Source of the DNA: RUG708 sp050946535
Lineage (GTDB): Bacteria; Bacillota; Clostridia; Peptostreptococcales; Anaerovoracaceae
Length of the DNA: 64,000 nucleotides
Assembly (NCBI GenBank): GCA_050946535.1
Contig: JBMNUZ010000007.1
Span: 29,347-93,346 of the forward strand
Reading direction: 5' to 3'
Shown here piece after piece: positions 32,630-40,886 of this stretch; the stretch's first letter is position 1; each line of letters opens with the position of its first letter. The position numbers and the translations under genes are program-made. Below the pieces are notes generated by a model. It was not told the DNA's origin, did no database searches, and saw only the letters and a program-made list of their open reading frames with translations.

Positions 32630-34114
32630 ATGGGTATGAACTTAGGATTTCTCAAATATGCACGCCGGACATCGCAGCTGGAAGAACCTCTCGATCGGAT
32701 AAAACACTACAACGAATTCCATCTGTATCTTTCAAACGAGGAACAGGCGGAACAGGCGGCGCGCTGCATGGACTGCGGAGTCCCTTACTGCCAGTATGGT
32801 CACGAAATCGCCGGAAAAACGGTCGGGTGCCCGCTCGGCAATCTGGTTCCGGAATTCAACGACCTGCTGTATCAGGGGAAATACAAGGCTGCATACAGCC
32901 GCCTGATCAAGACGAACAACTTTCCTGAGTTTACAAGCCGCGTGTGCCCGGCACTCTGTGAAAAGGCATGCACATGTTCGCTCGACGGAGAATCGGTGAC
33001 GACACACGAAAACGAATTCGCGATCATCGAAAACGCGTTCGATTCGGGCCTGGTAAAGCCGATGCTCGATATTCCCCGTACGGGAAAGAGAGTAGCGGTC
33101 ATAGGATCCGGTCCTTCGGGGCTTGCTGCCGCGGCGCAGCTGAACATGAGAGGCCACACGGTACATGTTTATGAAAGAAGCGACAGACCGGGAGGCCTGC
33201 TGATGTACGGCATTCCGAACATGAAGCTCGAGAAGCAGGTCGTAATGCGCCGAATCAATCTCATGGAGCGCGAGGGCATCAGATTCTACACCGGAAAAAA
33301 TATCAATACCAAGCGCAAGGCGGACGATCTTGTATCGGCGTACGATGCGGTAGTTCTGTGCTGCGGCGCTTCGCAGCCGAGAGATATGAAGGTTGAGGGC
33401 AGAGATGCCGACGGAATCTACTTCGCGGTTGATTTCCTGACCTCGACGACGAAATCGCTGCTCGACCACGATCTCAAGGAGGGCACATATATCTCGGCGA
33501 AAGACAAGGATGTCGTGATCATCGGAAGCGGCGATACGGCGAACGACTGCCTCGCGACGGTCGTTAGGCACGGAGCGAAGAGCGTGCTGCAGATGCAGCG
33601 CCATGAGAGACCGCCTCTGAAGCGTGCGGCCGGCAACCCGTGGCCGGAATATCCTAACGTATACGTTCCGGGTTACGGTCAGGAAGAAGCGGCGGCGGTT
33701 TACGGCAAGGAGCCTTCGATCTACGGAGCTACTGTAAACAAATTCATCAAGGATGAAAACGGGAAGCTCAGCGCGGTCGAAATCATCAGGATGAAGTCCG
33801 TGAAAGATGAGAAGACAGGCAGGGAGCGCCTCGAAAAGATAGAGGGCAGCGAGGAGACGGTTCCTGCTCAGATGGCGATCATAGCGGCCGGATTTACCGG
33901 AGCGGAAAACAGCGTGACGAAAGCTTTCGGAGTAGAGACCGGCAAGCGCGGAACCGTAGCGGTTGAGAGCGGCCACTATGCAACGAGCAGAGATAAGGTA
34001 TTCACTGCAGGAGATATGAGACGCGGAGCGTCGCTCGTCGTCTGGGCCATAAAAGAAGGCAGAGAGGCCGCGCGTGAAGTCGACAAATTCCTCAACGGAT
34101 ATACAAATCTTTAG
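32630..34114 (+). CDS. gltD: glutamate synthase small subunit
   Basis: 494 residues, normal GltD length. N-terminal cysteine clusters CMDCGVPYCQ, GCPLGN and CPALCEKACTC bind two [4Fe-4S] clusters; AVIGSGPSGLAAAAQL binds FAD and VVIIGSGDTANDCL binds NADPH; the C-terminal ITAGDMRRGASLVVWAI-type block (here FTAGDMRRGASLVV) closes the FAD site. It feeds NADPH electrons to GltB. The start codon directly follows the gltB stop, so translation is coupled. Confidence 0.96.
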   Translation: MGMNLGFLKYARRTSQLEEPLDRIKHYNEFHLYLSNEEQAEQAARCMDCGVPYCQYGHEIAGKTVGCPLGNLVPEFNDLLYQGKYKAAYSRLIKTNNFPEFTSRVCPALCEKACTCSLDGESVTTHENEFAIIENAFDSGLVKPMLDIPRTGKRVAVIGSGPSGLAAAAQLNMRGHTVHVYERSDRPGGLLMYGIPNMKLEKQVVMRRINLMEREGIRFYTGKNINTKRKADDLVSAYDAVVLCCGASQPRDMKVEGRDADGIYFAVDFLTSTTKSLLDHDLKEGTYISAKDKDVVIIGSGDTANDCLATVVRHGAKSVLQMQRHERPPLKRAAGNPWPEYPNVYVPGYGQEEAAAVYGKEPSIYGATVNKFIKDENGKLSAVEIIRMKSVKDEKTGRERLEKIEGSEETVPAQMAIIAAGFTGAENSVTKAFGVETGKRGTVAVESGHYATSRDKVFTAGDMRRGASLVVWAIKEGREAAREVDKFLNGYTNL

Positions 34115-34163
34115 AAATTAGCCGGTATGCCGGCAGACCGGTTTAAAATGCCGGAGTAAAAAA

Positions 34164-34197
34164 GGAGCGGAGCACCATTTGGTGCTCCGCTCCTTTT
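34164..34197. terminator. bidirectional terminator between gltD and the ABC operon
   Basis: GGAGCGGAGCACC (34164-34176) pairs perfectly with GGTGCTCCGCTCC (34181-34193), flanked by AAAA and TTTT. A second hairpin CGGACTTGC/GCAAGTCCG (34254-34262, 34269-34277) lies next to the end of the minus-strand gene. Confidence 0.92.
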
Positions 34198-34295
34198 CAT
34201 TCTGAAAAGCAGTTATCAGCATGCCTAGTGTTCAGAAATATAGTGAACAATCGCGGACTTGCCGTAGAGCAAGTCCGTCCCACGGCTTTTACTGA

Positions 34296-35459
34296 TTATT
34301 CTTTGGTTTCTTTTGTTGCATTTTTCAGCAGCGTCGTGACATCGTCTTCTGTGATTGTGACATGGTAGATCTTGTCATAATATTCGATGACACGTTCTGT
34401 AAGATCGATGTTCATTTCGTCCGGATACAGTACGTCAGCGAGCCAGAGCAGGCCGATGTAGCGGTTTACTCCAGGCGGACGGTCCGCCCATCCGAATGGT
34501 TTGTCAGGCATCTGGTATACGTCGCCGTTCTTTACGGCTGTGATGTTCGCCCAGTCGCTGCTTGTCGTGATCGTGTCGTAAGCGCTGGAATCAGATGTAC
34601 CCTGAACTACTATGACTTCAGGATCCCAGTCGAGCAGTGCCTCCATGGAAACGGATGACTGACCGAATCCTTCGAGCGCTTCGACAGTCGCTACGTTCGT
34701 CGTGCCGCAGGTGTTGAAAACATAAGAACGCTGAGATGAACCCGGCTCGGTCGAAAGTCCGTCGGAACCTTCAGCATAATAAAGCGTCGGCCGGTCTTCT
34801 TCCGGTACCTTATCGACGGCTGTCTCTACTTCATCGACGATTCCTTCGAAATAATCGACGACTTCTTTAGCCTCATCTTCTTTTCCGAGGACCTCACCCA
34901 GGATGGTGAAGCTGTCAGCCATGTCTTCCGGCGTCGTGCTCAGCAGGATTACCGGAATATCAAGCTGATCCTGCAGATCGTTTGCATCTTCGATGTCGCT
35001 GGACATATCATCATCGGTCGAATTGACTTCGCACGATTCGATAACGAGCTGGATGTTCGCTGCTTTAATAGCCTCGTAATCCAGAACGCCGTTCTGTCCG
35101 GAGAGCGTTCCGCAAGTTCCCAGGCCGACCATATCCTCCCGGATATACGGCAGGTCATCTTCGGTGAATTCAACCGGTGAATAACCGGTCGATGCGATAC
35201 GGTCAGGATCGAGTATGTACTGCATGCAGAACACATTTGTGTCGGTGGAGTACACGCGTTCCAGATCTTCCGGAGCAGGTATCTCGACCTCCCGGCCGGC
35301 GATGTCCGTGACAGTGACCGTATCTCCTGAGGTTGAGGATGCCGTTTCGGAAGAGGAAGAACTCGAGGAGGAAGAATTTCCCTGAGAACTACCGCAGGCG
35401 GTTACGACGAATACCATTGCAACCGACAGGATGATGGCGAGTAATCGTTTTCCTTTCAT
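34296..35459 (-). CDS. iron-complex/corrinoid-type ABC transporter substrate-binding lipoprotein
   Basis: 387 residues. Lipoprotein signal with lipobox VVTAC (C22), then an unusually pure serine linker (about 28-46) and a class III periplasmic-binding domain (FepB/BtuF group): IPAPEDLERVYSTDT, VGLGTCGTLSGQNGVLDYEAIKAANIQLVI in two parts, and LLWLADVLYPDEM near the end, with a possible ligand W/R set at FGWADRPPG. Last gene of a four-gene minus-strand operon. The ligand could be a ferric siderophore, heme or corrinoid; no cobalamin riboswitch was seen upstream. Confidence 0.9.
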   Translation of the reverse strand: MKGKRLLAIILSVAMVFVVTACGSSQGNSSSSSSSSSETASSTSGDTVTVTDIAGREVEIPAPEDLERVYSTDTNVFCMQYILDPDRIASTGYSPVEFTEDDLPYIREDMVGLGTCGTLSGQNGVLDYEAIKAANIQLVIESCEVNSTDDDMSSDIEDANDLQDQLDIPVILLSTTPEDMADSFTILGEVLGKEDEAKEVVDYFEGIVDEVETAVDKVPEEDRPTLYYAEGSDGLSTEPGSSQRSYVFNTCGTTNVATVEALEGFGQSSVSMEALLDWDPEVIVVQGTSDSSAYDTITTSSDWANITAVKNGDVYQMPDKPFGWADRPPGVNRYIGLLWLADVLYPDEMNIDLTERVIEYYDKIYHVTITEDDVTTLLKNATKETKE

Positions 35460-35532
35460 CTTTTACTCCTTTAACAACAACAGATTAGAGAAACATATTT
35501 CAATAACAGGCGAAGAAAGCCTGGAATTGACT

Positions 35533-36333
35533 TTATTCTGCATCAAACTCATTTGTTCCCGGAATGCAGACACGTACATTATGCTTATCGTCCATAGGCA
35601 CGTCCCTGACGCGTATATCCATGCCGTAGATGTTCCGGAGCACCGGCTCGGTGATCACTTCGTCGACACTTCCGTCCCCTACGATTGTTCCGTCCGCCAT
35701 GGCAACCACGTGGTTCGCGCAGTATGTCGCGTGATCAGGGTTGTGCGTGACCATGAGAATGCTTTTCTTCTTTTTCGACAGCTTGATCATCTGTGAGAGA
35801 ACTCTGTATTGATTGAAAAAGTCGAGGCTTGCTGTAGGTTCATCCATGATCAGGATGTCGCTCTGCTGGGCGATGGCCCGCGCGATTATGACCATCTGGC
35901 GTTCGCCGCCGCTAAGATGCGTATAAACCCTGTCCGCGTACGACTCGATGCCCATCGTCTCCAGCGCTGAAAAAGCGATATCACGATCTTCCTGCGTGCA
36001 GTTGAACGTCCGGCTCATGTGCGGCGTGCGTCCCATCAGCACTACATCCATGACAGAAAACGGGAAAGGAGGGACATGGCTTTGAGGGATGTAGGCTACT
36101 TTTTTTGCGAGCTCTCTTTCACTCAGTTTGTACACATCGTCGCCATACAGAAGAATCGAACCGCTCTGCGCCTTCAGGATTCCCAGAATTACCTGCAGCA
36201 GAGTCGATTTTCCGCATCCGTTTTTCCCGAGTATGCAGACGAAATCGCCCTCGTTCATCTGAAAAGAGAGATGATTGAGAACTTGATGATCGCCGTAGCT
36301 GAAACACAGATCCTTCACCTCAAGAATTGCCAT
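35533..36333 (-). CDS. ABC transporter ATP-binding protein (FecE/BtuD type)
   Basis: 266 residues. Walker A GKNGCGKS (36-43), Q-loop YIPQSH, signature HLSGGERQ, Walker B LIMDEPTASLD and the switch His in VTHNPDH are all present. I set the start at the second ATG of ATGCAAATG (36333) because GAGGAGG stands eight bases before it and only two before the first. It overlaps the permease gene by 14 bases. Energises uptake with the permease at 36320. Confidence 0.93.
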   Translation of the reverse strand: MAILEVKDLCFSYGDHQVLNHLSFQMNEGDFVCILGKNGCGKSTLLQVILGILKAQSGSILLYGDDVYKLSERELAKKVAYIPQSHVPPFPFSVMDVVLMGRTPHMSRTFNCTQEDRDIAFSALETMGIESYADRVYTHLSGGERQMVIIARAIAQQSDILIMDEPTASLDFFNQYRVLSQMIKLSKKKKSILMVTHNPDHATYCANHVVAMADGTIVGDGSVDEVITEPVLRNIYGMDIRVRDVPMDDKHNVRVCIPGTNEFDAE

Positions 36334-37375
36334 TTGCATTGCCTCCTCTGTTGTAGCGGTAAATGATGTAGAAGAACGGAACACCGATAAACGAGGTAAG
36401 GATGCCGATCGGCAGTTCGACGTCGAAGGCACATCTTGCGACGTCGTCGACTCCCATGAGGAAGATGGCGCCTACGAGTGCGCATGTCGGAATGAGTTTG
36501 ACGAAATTAGGCCCGCTGAGCGCACGTCCGATGTGCGGAATGACGAGACCTACCCATCCGACGAGTCCGCATACGGATACAGACGAGGCCGTGATAAGCG
36601 TCGACGCAAAAATGACTACCAGACGTACTTGTGACGTCTTGATACCCATCGAACGGGCTTCGCCTTCACCGAACGACAGGACGTTGAGCTGCCACCTGGA
36701 TAAAAACAATAGAACGAATCCGAGCAGCATCGGCAGGAGGATGGTGACCATCTTATCCTTGTTGATTGTATTGAAGCCGCCCATCAGCCAGAATGTGATC
36801 TGCGGCAGTTCGTTGTCGGCATCGGCCACCAGCTTGACCAGTGAAATGCCTGACTCGCACAGTGTGCTTACCATGATGCCGCCGAGCACCAGACTGATGA
36901 TAGGATCCTGGCTCATTTTTTTCGTCACAGTGGATGCAACCGTTACGGCACCAAGACCCATCAGAAATGCAATGAACTGCACCATGAAATTATTCATGCC
37001 GACGAGCATGGCCAGGCAGGCTCCGAAAGCGGCACCCGAGGAGGCACCCAGGATATCAGGGGAGACCAGCGGGTTGCGGAACATTCCCTGATAAGCAGAT
37101 CCTGCGATCGAGAGTCCGGCTCCGACGATCATTACGGTGATCAGTCTCGGAAGACGAATGTTTAACAGTGTCGTCTCCATGTTCAAGTCCGTTATTTTTG
37201 ACGGATCGGAAAAGTGGTAGTAGATGGTCGACAGAATATCAGGAATGCTGATCTCGTATTTCCCGATCGACGCAGAGATCAGAAATGTAGCGATTACACA
37301 GAGAGTCAGGACCAGCCAGTAGATAAAGCCTGTCTTCCGTTCCATCCCATTGCGCCGGTTTAAACGTTCGTTCAT
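36320..37375 (-). CDS. FecCD-family ABC transporter permease
   Basis: 351 residues, about nine to ten membrane helices. Family blocks: RLPRLITVMIVGAGLSIAGSAYQGMFRNPLVSPDILG (residues about 85-120, in pieces), LGGIMVSTLCESGISL and GLVGWVGLVIPHIGRALSG, the cytoplasmic loop that docks the ATPase. Start at 37375 after AAAGGAGATTTACAGAAA; an alternative ATG at 37345 is possible. Thirty-one bases separate it from the methyltransferase gene. Confidence 0.93.
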   Translation of the reverse strand: MNERLNRRNGMERKTGFIYWLVLTLCVIATFLISASIGKYEISIPDILSTIYYHFSDPSKITDLNMETTLLNIRLPRLITVMIVGAGLSIAGSAYQGMFRNPLVSPDILGASSGAAFGACLAMLVGMNNFMVQFIAFLMGLGAVTVASTVTKKMSQDPIISLVLGGIMVSTLCESGISLVKLVADADNELPQITFWLMGGFNTINKDKMVTILLPMLLGFVLLFLSRWQLNVLSFGEGEARSMGIKTSQVRLVVIFASTLITASSVSVCGLVGWVGLVIPHIGRALSGPNFVKLIPTCALVGAIFLMGVDDVARCAFDVELPIGILTSFIGVPFFYIIYRYNRGGNANGNS

Positions 37376-37406
37376 TTTCTGTAAATCTCCTTTCGGGCCG
37401 TATCTC

Positions 37407-38294
37407 TCATGGACGGACGACGATGTCATTCACATTCCAGAGCATCCACATGTAGCGGCAGCGATAAGGATAGACGAGCGCACCGCTTGATTCCTTATCT
37501 TTCAGGTATTCGTAGACTTTATCGACCGATTCCTCATCATCCCGGTAAATACCGAATTCCTCGACCATTTCGGCTGCCAGATAGCGGCTCGCGGAATAAC
37601 GATCCATGGACTTTTCATCGAAGTATGAAATATATGGCATGTAGCCTTTTAACCAGAGAATGTTGAACAGCGCGTAGGAGGACCATCCGGTGAAACGTGT
37701 CTTGTAAGGCCGGTGAAATACGTGTTCTGCAATATCCGCGATAAGACCGTCGTAGCAGTCCACAAAGCTTCCGTGAAAGCACCAGCCGCGGCTCATCGAC
37801 ATGGATTTCTCAAGCAATTCCCAGTTGCCGATAGCCGGCGTGGTACAGGAAAAGACGAGATCGTACTTTCCCTTCCAGCCGAGTGCTTCTATGTCGGCCT
37901 GCTTGAAGTCGCAGACGGAGAAATCGGTGTTGCTGAGTCCCTGCGAAGCAGCATATGCGGCACCGTATTCCGTCATCTTTTTGGAAAAATCGACGCCGGT
38001 CACATGACCTGCTGTCTTTGCGAATTCAGCCACGAAGCGTCCCGGCCCGCAGCCGATGTCGATGACCTGGTCATTGGCAGCGAGCAGACCGTGCTCCCGG
38101 AGGAATGCAGCAGCGCTTGCAACTCGTTCATCGTTTCTGCGCTTTCGGTCTTCATCTGTTTCGAGTTCCTTTTCCATCACATCCGCCCGTTCGTCCCACA
38201 GGTCGGCGGTATGTTTTTTCACCATTTTTGGTTTGCTGTTCCAAAGATCCAGGAAATGCCGGATTTCGCGCTCGGAATTGTAAACGGTTCCCAT
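37407..38294 (-). CDS. class I SAM-dependent methyltransferase of the ABC operon
   Basis: 295 residues. VIDIGCGPGRFVAEFA (78-93) is the SAM-binding motif I, followed by GVDFSKKM and the motif IV-like YDLVFSCTTPAIGN. The C-terminal part (about 190-295) is Tyr/Trp/Arg-rich and unrecognised. AAAAAGGAGGAATC gives the ATG at 38294. As first gene of an iron-complex-type importer operon it may modify the imported ligand or a metallophore, but this is inference from position; the substrate is unknown. Confidence 0.87.
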   Translation of the reverse strand: MGTVYNSEREIRHFLDLWNSKPKMVKKHTADLWDERADVMEKELETDEDRKRRNDERVASAAAFLREHGLLAANDQVIDIGCGPGRFVAEFAKTAGHVTGVDFSKKMTEYGAAYAASQGLSNTDFSVCDFKQADIEALGWKGKYDLVFSCTTPAIGNWELLEKSMSMSRGWCFHGSFVDCYDGLIADIAEHVFHRPYKTRFTGWSSYALFNILWLKGYMPYISYFDEKSMDRYSASRYLAAEMVEEFGIYRDDEESVDKVYEYLKDKESSGALVYPYRCRYMWMLWNVNDIVVRP

Positions 38295-38758
38295 GATTCC
38301 TCCTTTTTTCATACGAAGTTATTAGAAATCAGAAAAAAGTATTATGAATTAAAGAGCGAATATATCTGAAAAAACGAAAACAAAAAACAGCTATATTCAT
38401 CTCAATATATGTGAAACGATAAATGATATTAATTTAACATAAAATTTATTAATATTATAATCTATAACTATATAAAATCAATAATAACTAATATAAACCA
38501 ATTATATCCAATAATAATATAAAAAATATGTGAAAATCATATGTTGATGAAAATTAATAATATATAAATAAAAAATAGACGAAAAATAAATTAATATTAC
38601 TTGCAGCCGGAATATGCGAATTTATTATTTTTCGGGGAACGGTCATGAGATATACAGATACAGCAGGGAAGACATGAGTACAGTCATGAAGAAGCGGCGT
38701 TTTTTGCATAATAAAACAGCTCCGCAATTGCGGAGCTGCTCTATACGAAAATTATTTA
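38295..38758 (-). other. 464-bp spacer with a very AT-rich core
   Basis: 38340-38610 is almost pure A/T with a few short G/C interruptions and no gene. It must hold the promoter of the ABC operon (several TATAAT-like words, none with a clear -35). The carD terminator is at its right end. Confidence 0.6.
38711..38738 (-). terminator. terminator of the CarD-family gene
   Basis: CAGCTCCGC (38717-38725) pairs perfectly with GCGGAGCTG (38730-38738). On the minus strand the stem is followed by TTTTATT. Confidence 0.88.
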
Positions 38759-39277
38759 TCAGTCTGCCTGTTCCTTGAGGCTTTTTACCTGGCTGGCGAT
38801 GTAAGTGCCTACGTCCTCTTTAGGAATATCGAGGACAACTGCGAACTCGCCGTGAAGCAGGTCCACAGCCTTCTTGTAGTACTTTTCATCTACCTGTCCG
38901 AGCTTCTTGCCTCTTTCATCCATAAGACGCTTCTTATGATGAACCGATTTCACTACTCTGAGAAGATCCTCGCAATCGTGTGATTTCATGGTTTCCTGAT
39001 ATTTCTCGCTGAGGATCCTGATATTTCTGTTTTCGATAACTTTGTCATCGATATCAGGTATCGATTTGATGAGGTCTATTGCCTTCTGCTTTGAGATAAC
39101 GGGACGCATAAATACTTTGGTGTCTACAGGGGTGTAAACCGTGCCCTGTCTGTAGAGCGGGGAGAGTTTGTAGTATTCTTTGTCCTGATTCGCATCGCTG
39201 ATCTCAGGAACGCCGATGGCATCGACCCTGCATACGCCTTCGCTGCCGTAAACTATAAGATCTCCTACATGAAACAT
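38759..39277 (-). CDS. CarD-family transcriptional regulator
   Basis: 172 residues. The N-terminal CarD/CdnL/TRCF RNA-polymerase-interacting Tudor-like domain (FHVGDLIVYGSEGVCRVDAI, residues 2-21) continues into YYKLSPLYRQGTVYTPVD; the rest is helical with basic patches, ending in VVLDIPKEDVGTYIASQ. Such proteins bind RNA polymerase beta and stabilise open complexes, often at rRNA promoters. AGGAGGTGTCGTTTATCAC precedes ATG 39277. A longer frame to 39388 would run over the promoter. Confidence 0.92.
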   Translation of the reverse strand: MFHVGDLIVYGSEGVCRVDAIGVPEISDANQDKEYYKLSPLYRQGTVYTPVDTKVFMRPVISKQKAIDLIKSIPDIDDKVIENRNIRILSEKYQETMKSHDCEDLLRVVKSVHHKKRLMDERGKKLGQVDEKYYKKAVDLLHGEFAVVLDIPKEDVGTYIASQVKSLKEQAD

Positions 39278-39345
39278 GTGATAAACGACACCTCCTAAAT
39301 AATCCACTTGGCTGCGTGGATAAGTGCTGCTTTCTATTCCTCTCA

Positions 39346-39388
39346 TTGTATACAACAATAGTATAGCACGTGCCGTTTTTAAAGTCAA
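39346..39388 (-). promoter_or_regulatory. promoter of the CarD gene with start-site palindrome
   Basis: Minus strand: TTGACT (39388-39383), 17 bases, TATACT (39365-39360). The 10-bp palindrome TTGTATACAA (39346-39355) lies at the predicted transcription start and could be an operator. Confidence 0.75.
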
Positions 39389-39468
39389 CTCTTTATTATA
39401 ACCGCTTATAGAAATACTGCAACTATTAATTTAAATTTATTTAAAATTTTTAAGAAAAATTATTAAAA

Positions 39469-40791
39469 TTATTCGGAGTGTTCTTTTTTCCATTTCCTGA
39501 TCTGCTCATAACGCTCCTTGTACTTTGCCTCCAATCCCTGGTCTGTAGGCTTGTAATACTGCTTTCCTTCGAGCGAGTCAGGGAGGCACTGCATGGCCGC
39601 CATCTTTTCTTGCGTATCGTGGGCGTATACGTAGCCTTCTCCGTAGCCGAGGTCCTTCATGAGTTTTGTAGGGGCGTTCCTGATGTTCATCGGAACAGGC
39701 TCCGCCAGGTGCTCAAGCGCATCGTCTCTTGCAGCATTGTATGCGGTCTCCATTGCATTCGATTTAGGAGCGAGCGACATGAAGACGGCCGCCTGCGTCA
39801 GATTGACGCTGCATTCGGGCATGCCGATGAAGTGGGCGGCCTGGTAGGCTGCAACCGCGATTTCGAGCGCGCGCGGATCGGCCATGCCGACGTCTTCGCT
39901 TGCGAATCTCACGATGCGCCGTGCGATATAGAGTGGATCCTCTCCGGCTTCGAGCATGCGCGCGAGCCAGTAGACGGCGGCGTCCGCGTCGGAATTTCTC
40001 ATGGATTTATGCAGCGCGGATATGAGATTGTAGTGCTCTTCACCGTGTTTATCGTAAAGCAGCGATTTTTTTGAAGTACATTGTTCGAGCGTCTCGCGGT
40101 TGACGGTAATATCTCCGTTAGAATCTACGTCTCCGTTCAGGACCGCGATCTCCAGCGTCGAAAGAGCGGAGCGGGCGTCGCCGTTCGCAAACGATGCGAT
40201 GATCCCGAGCATATCGTCTGAAATGTTTACGGTCTGGTTTCCGAATCCCTTCGGCGAGGAAAGAGCGCGCTTCAGGAGCTTTACTATGTCTTCCTCAGAG
40301 AGCGCCTTCAGCACGAAGACCCTGCAGCGTGAAAGGAGGGCGCTGTTGATCTCGAACGACGGGTTCTCGGTAGTGGCGCCTATCAATATTATGCTGCCTT
40401 TTTCGACAAAAGGAAGAAAGGCGTCCTGCTGGGCTTTGTTGAACCTGTGGATTTCGTCTACGAATACGATCGTCTTTTCTCCGAACCGTCTGTTTTCCTC
40501 GGCCTTCTGCATGACCGTCCGTATTTCCTTTACTCCGCTCGTGACGGCCGAAAACGTGATGAACGATGCGTGAGTCGTCGATGCGATTATATGAGCGAGC
40601 GTGGTCTTGCCGACTCCGGGCGGCCCCCAGAATATCATCGAAGTCACACGGTCGCTTTCGATGATGCGCCTGAGCACCTTTCCCGGGCCTATGAGATGCT
40701 GCTGCCCGGCGAATTCGTCGAGGCTCTCCGGACGCATCCGGTCGGCCAGCGGCTGAGAAACATCGTTTTCGAAAAATGTCAGTTGTTCCAT
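39469..40791 (-). CDS. rarA: replication-associated recombination protein RarA (MgsA family AAA ATPase)
   Basis: 440 residues, normal length. FWGPPGVGKTTLAHII (Walker A at 56-63), IVFVDEIHRFNKAQQDAFLP (Walker B about 108), GATTENPSFE (sensor 1), then the MgsA-specific C-terminal domain (GEDPLYIARRIVRFASEDVGMADPRAL; NDCAR-like block around MPECSVNLTQAA). RarA acts at stalled replication forks. AGGCAGGAATATTCCA precedes the ATG. Confidence 0.95.
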   Translation of the reverse strand: MEQLTFFENDVSQPLADRMRPESLDEFAGQQHLIGPGKVLRRIIESDRVTSMIFWGPPGVGKTTLAHIIASTTHASFITFSAVTSGVKEIRTVMQKAEENRRFGEKTIVFVDEIHRFNKAQQDAFLPFVEKGSIILIGATTENPSFEINSALLSRCRVFVLKALSEEDIVKLLKRALSSPKGFGNQTVNISDDMLGIIASFANGDARSALSTLEIAVLNGDVDSNGDITVNRETLEQCTSKKSLLYDKHGEEHYNLISALHKSMRNSDADAAVYWLARMLEAGEDPLYIARRIVRFASEDVGMADPRALEIAVAAYQAAHFIGMPECSVNLTQAAVFMSLAPKSNAMETAYNAARDDALEHLAEPVPMNIRNAPTKLMKDLGYGEGYVYAHDTQEKMAAMQCLPDSLEGKQYYKPTDQGLEAKYKERYEQIRKWKKEHSE

Positions 40792-40886
40792 TGGAATATT
40801 CCTGCCTTTTTATATAAAGCATATTTAACCTGATGCAAAAACCTGATGCTTAAGCATGATGGCTGCCGCGCCTTAAATATTAAATG

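Noticed and set aside
32732..33976. 414-codon antisense frame inside gltD
   Set aside because: Shadow frame over a gene with clear Fe-S, FAD and NADPH motifs.
38295..38758. Cobalamin riboswitch upstream of the importer operon
   Set aside because: No B12-box or conserved stem segments; the region is almost entirely A/T.
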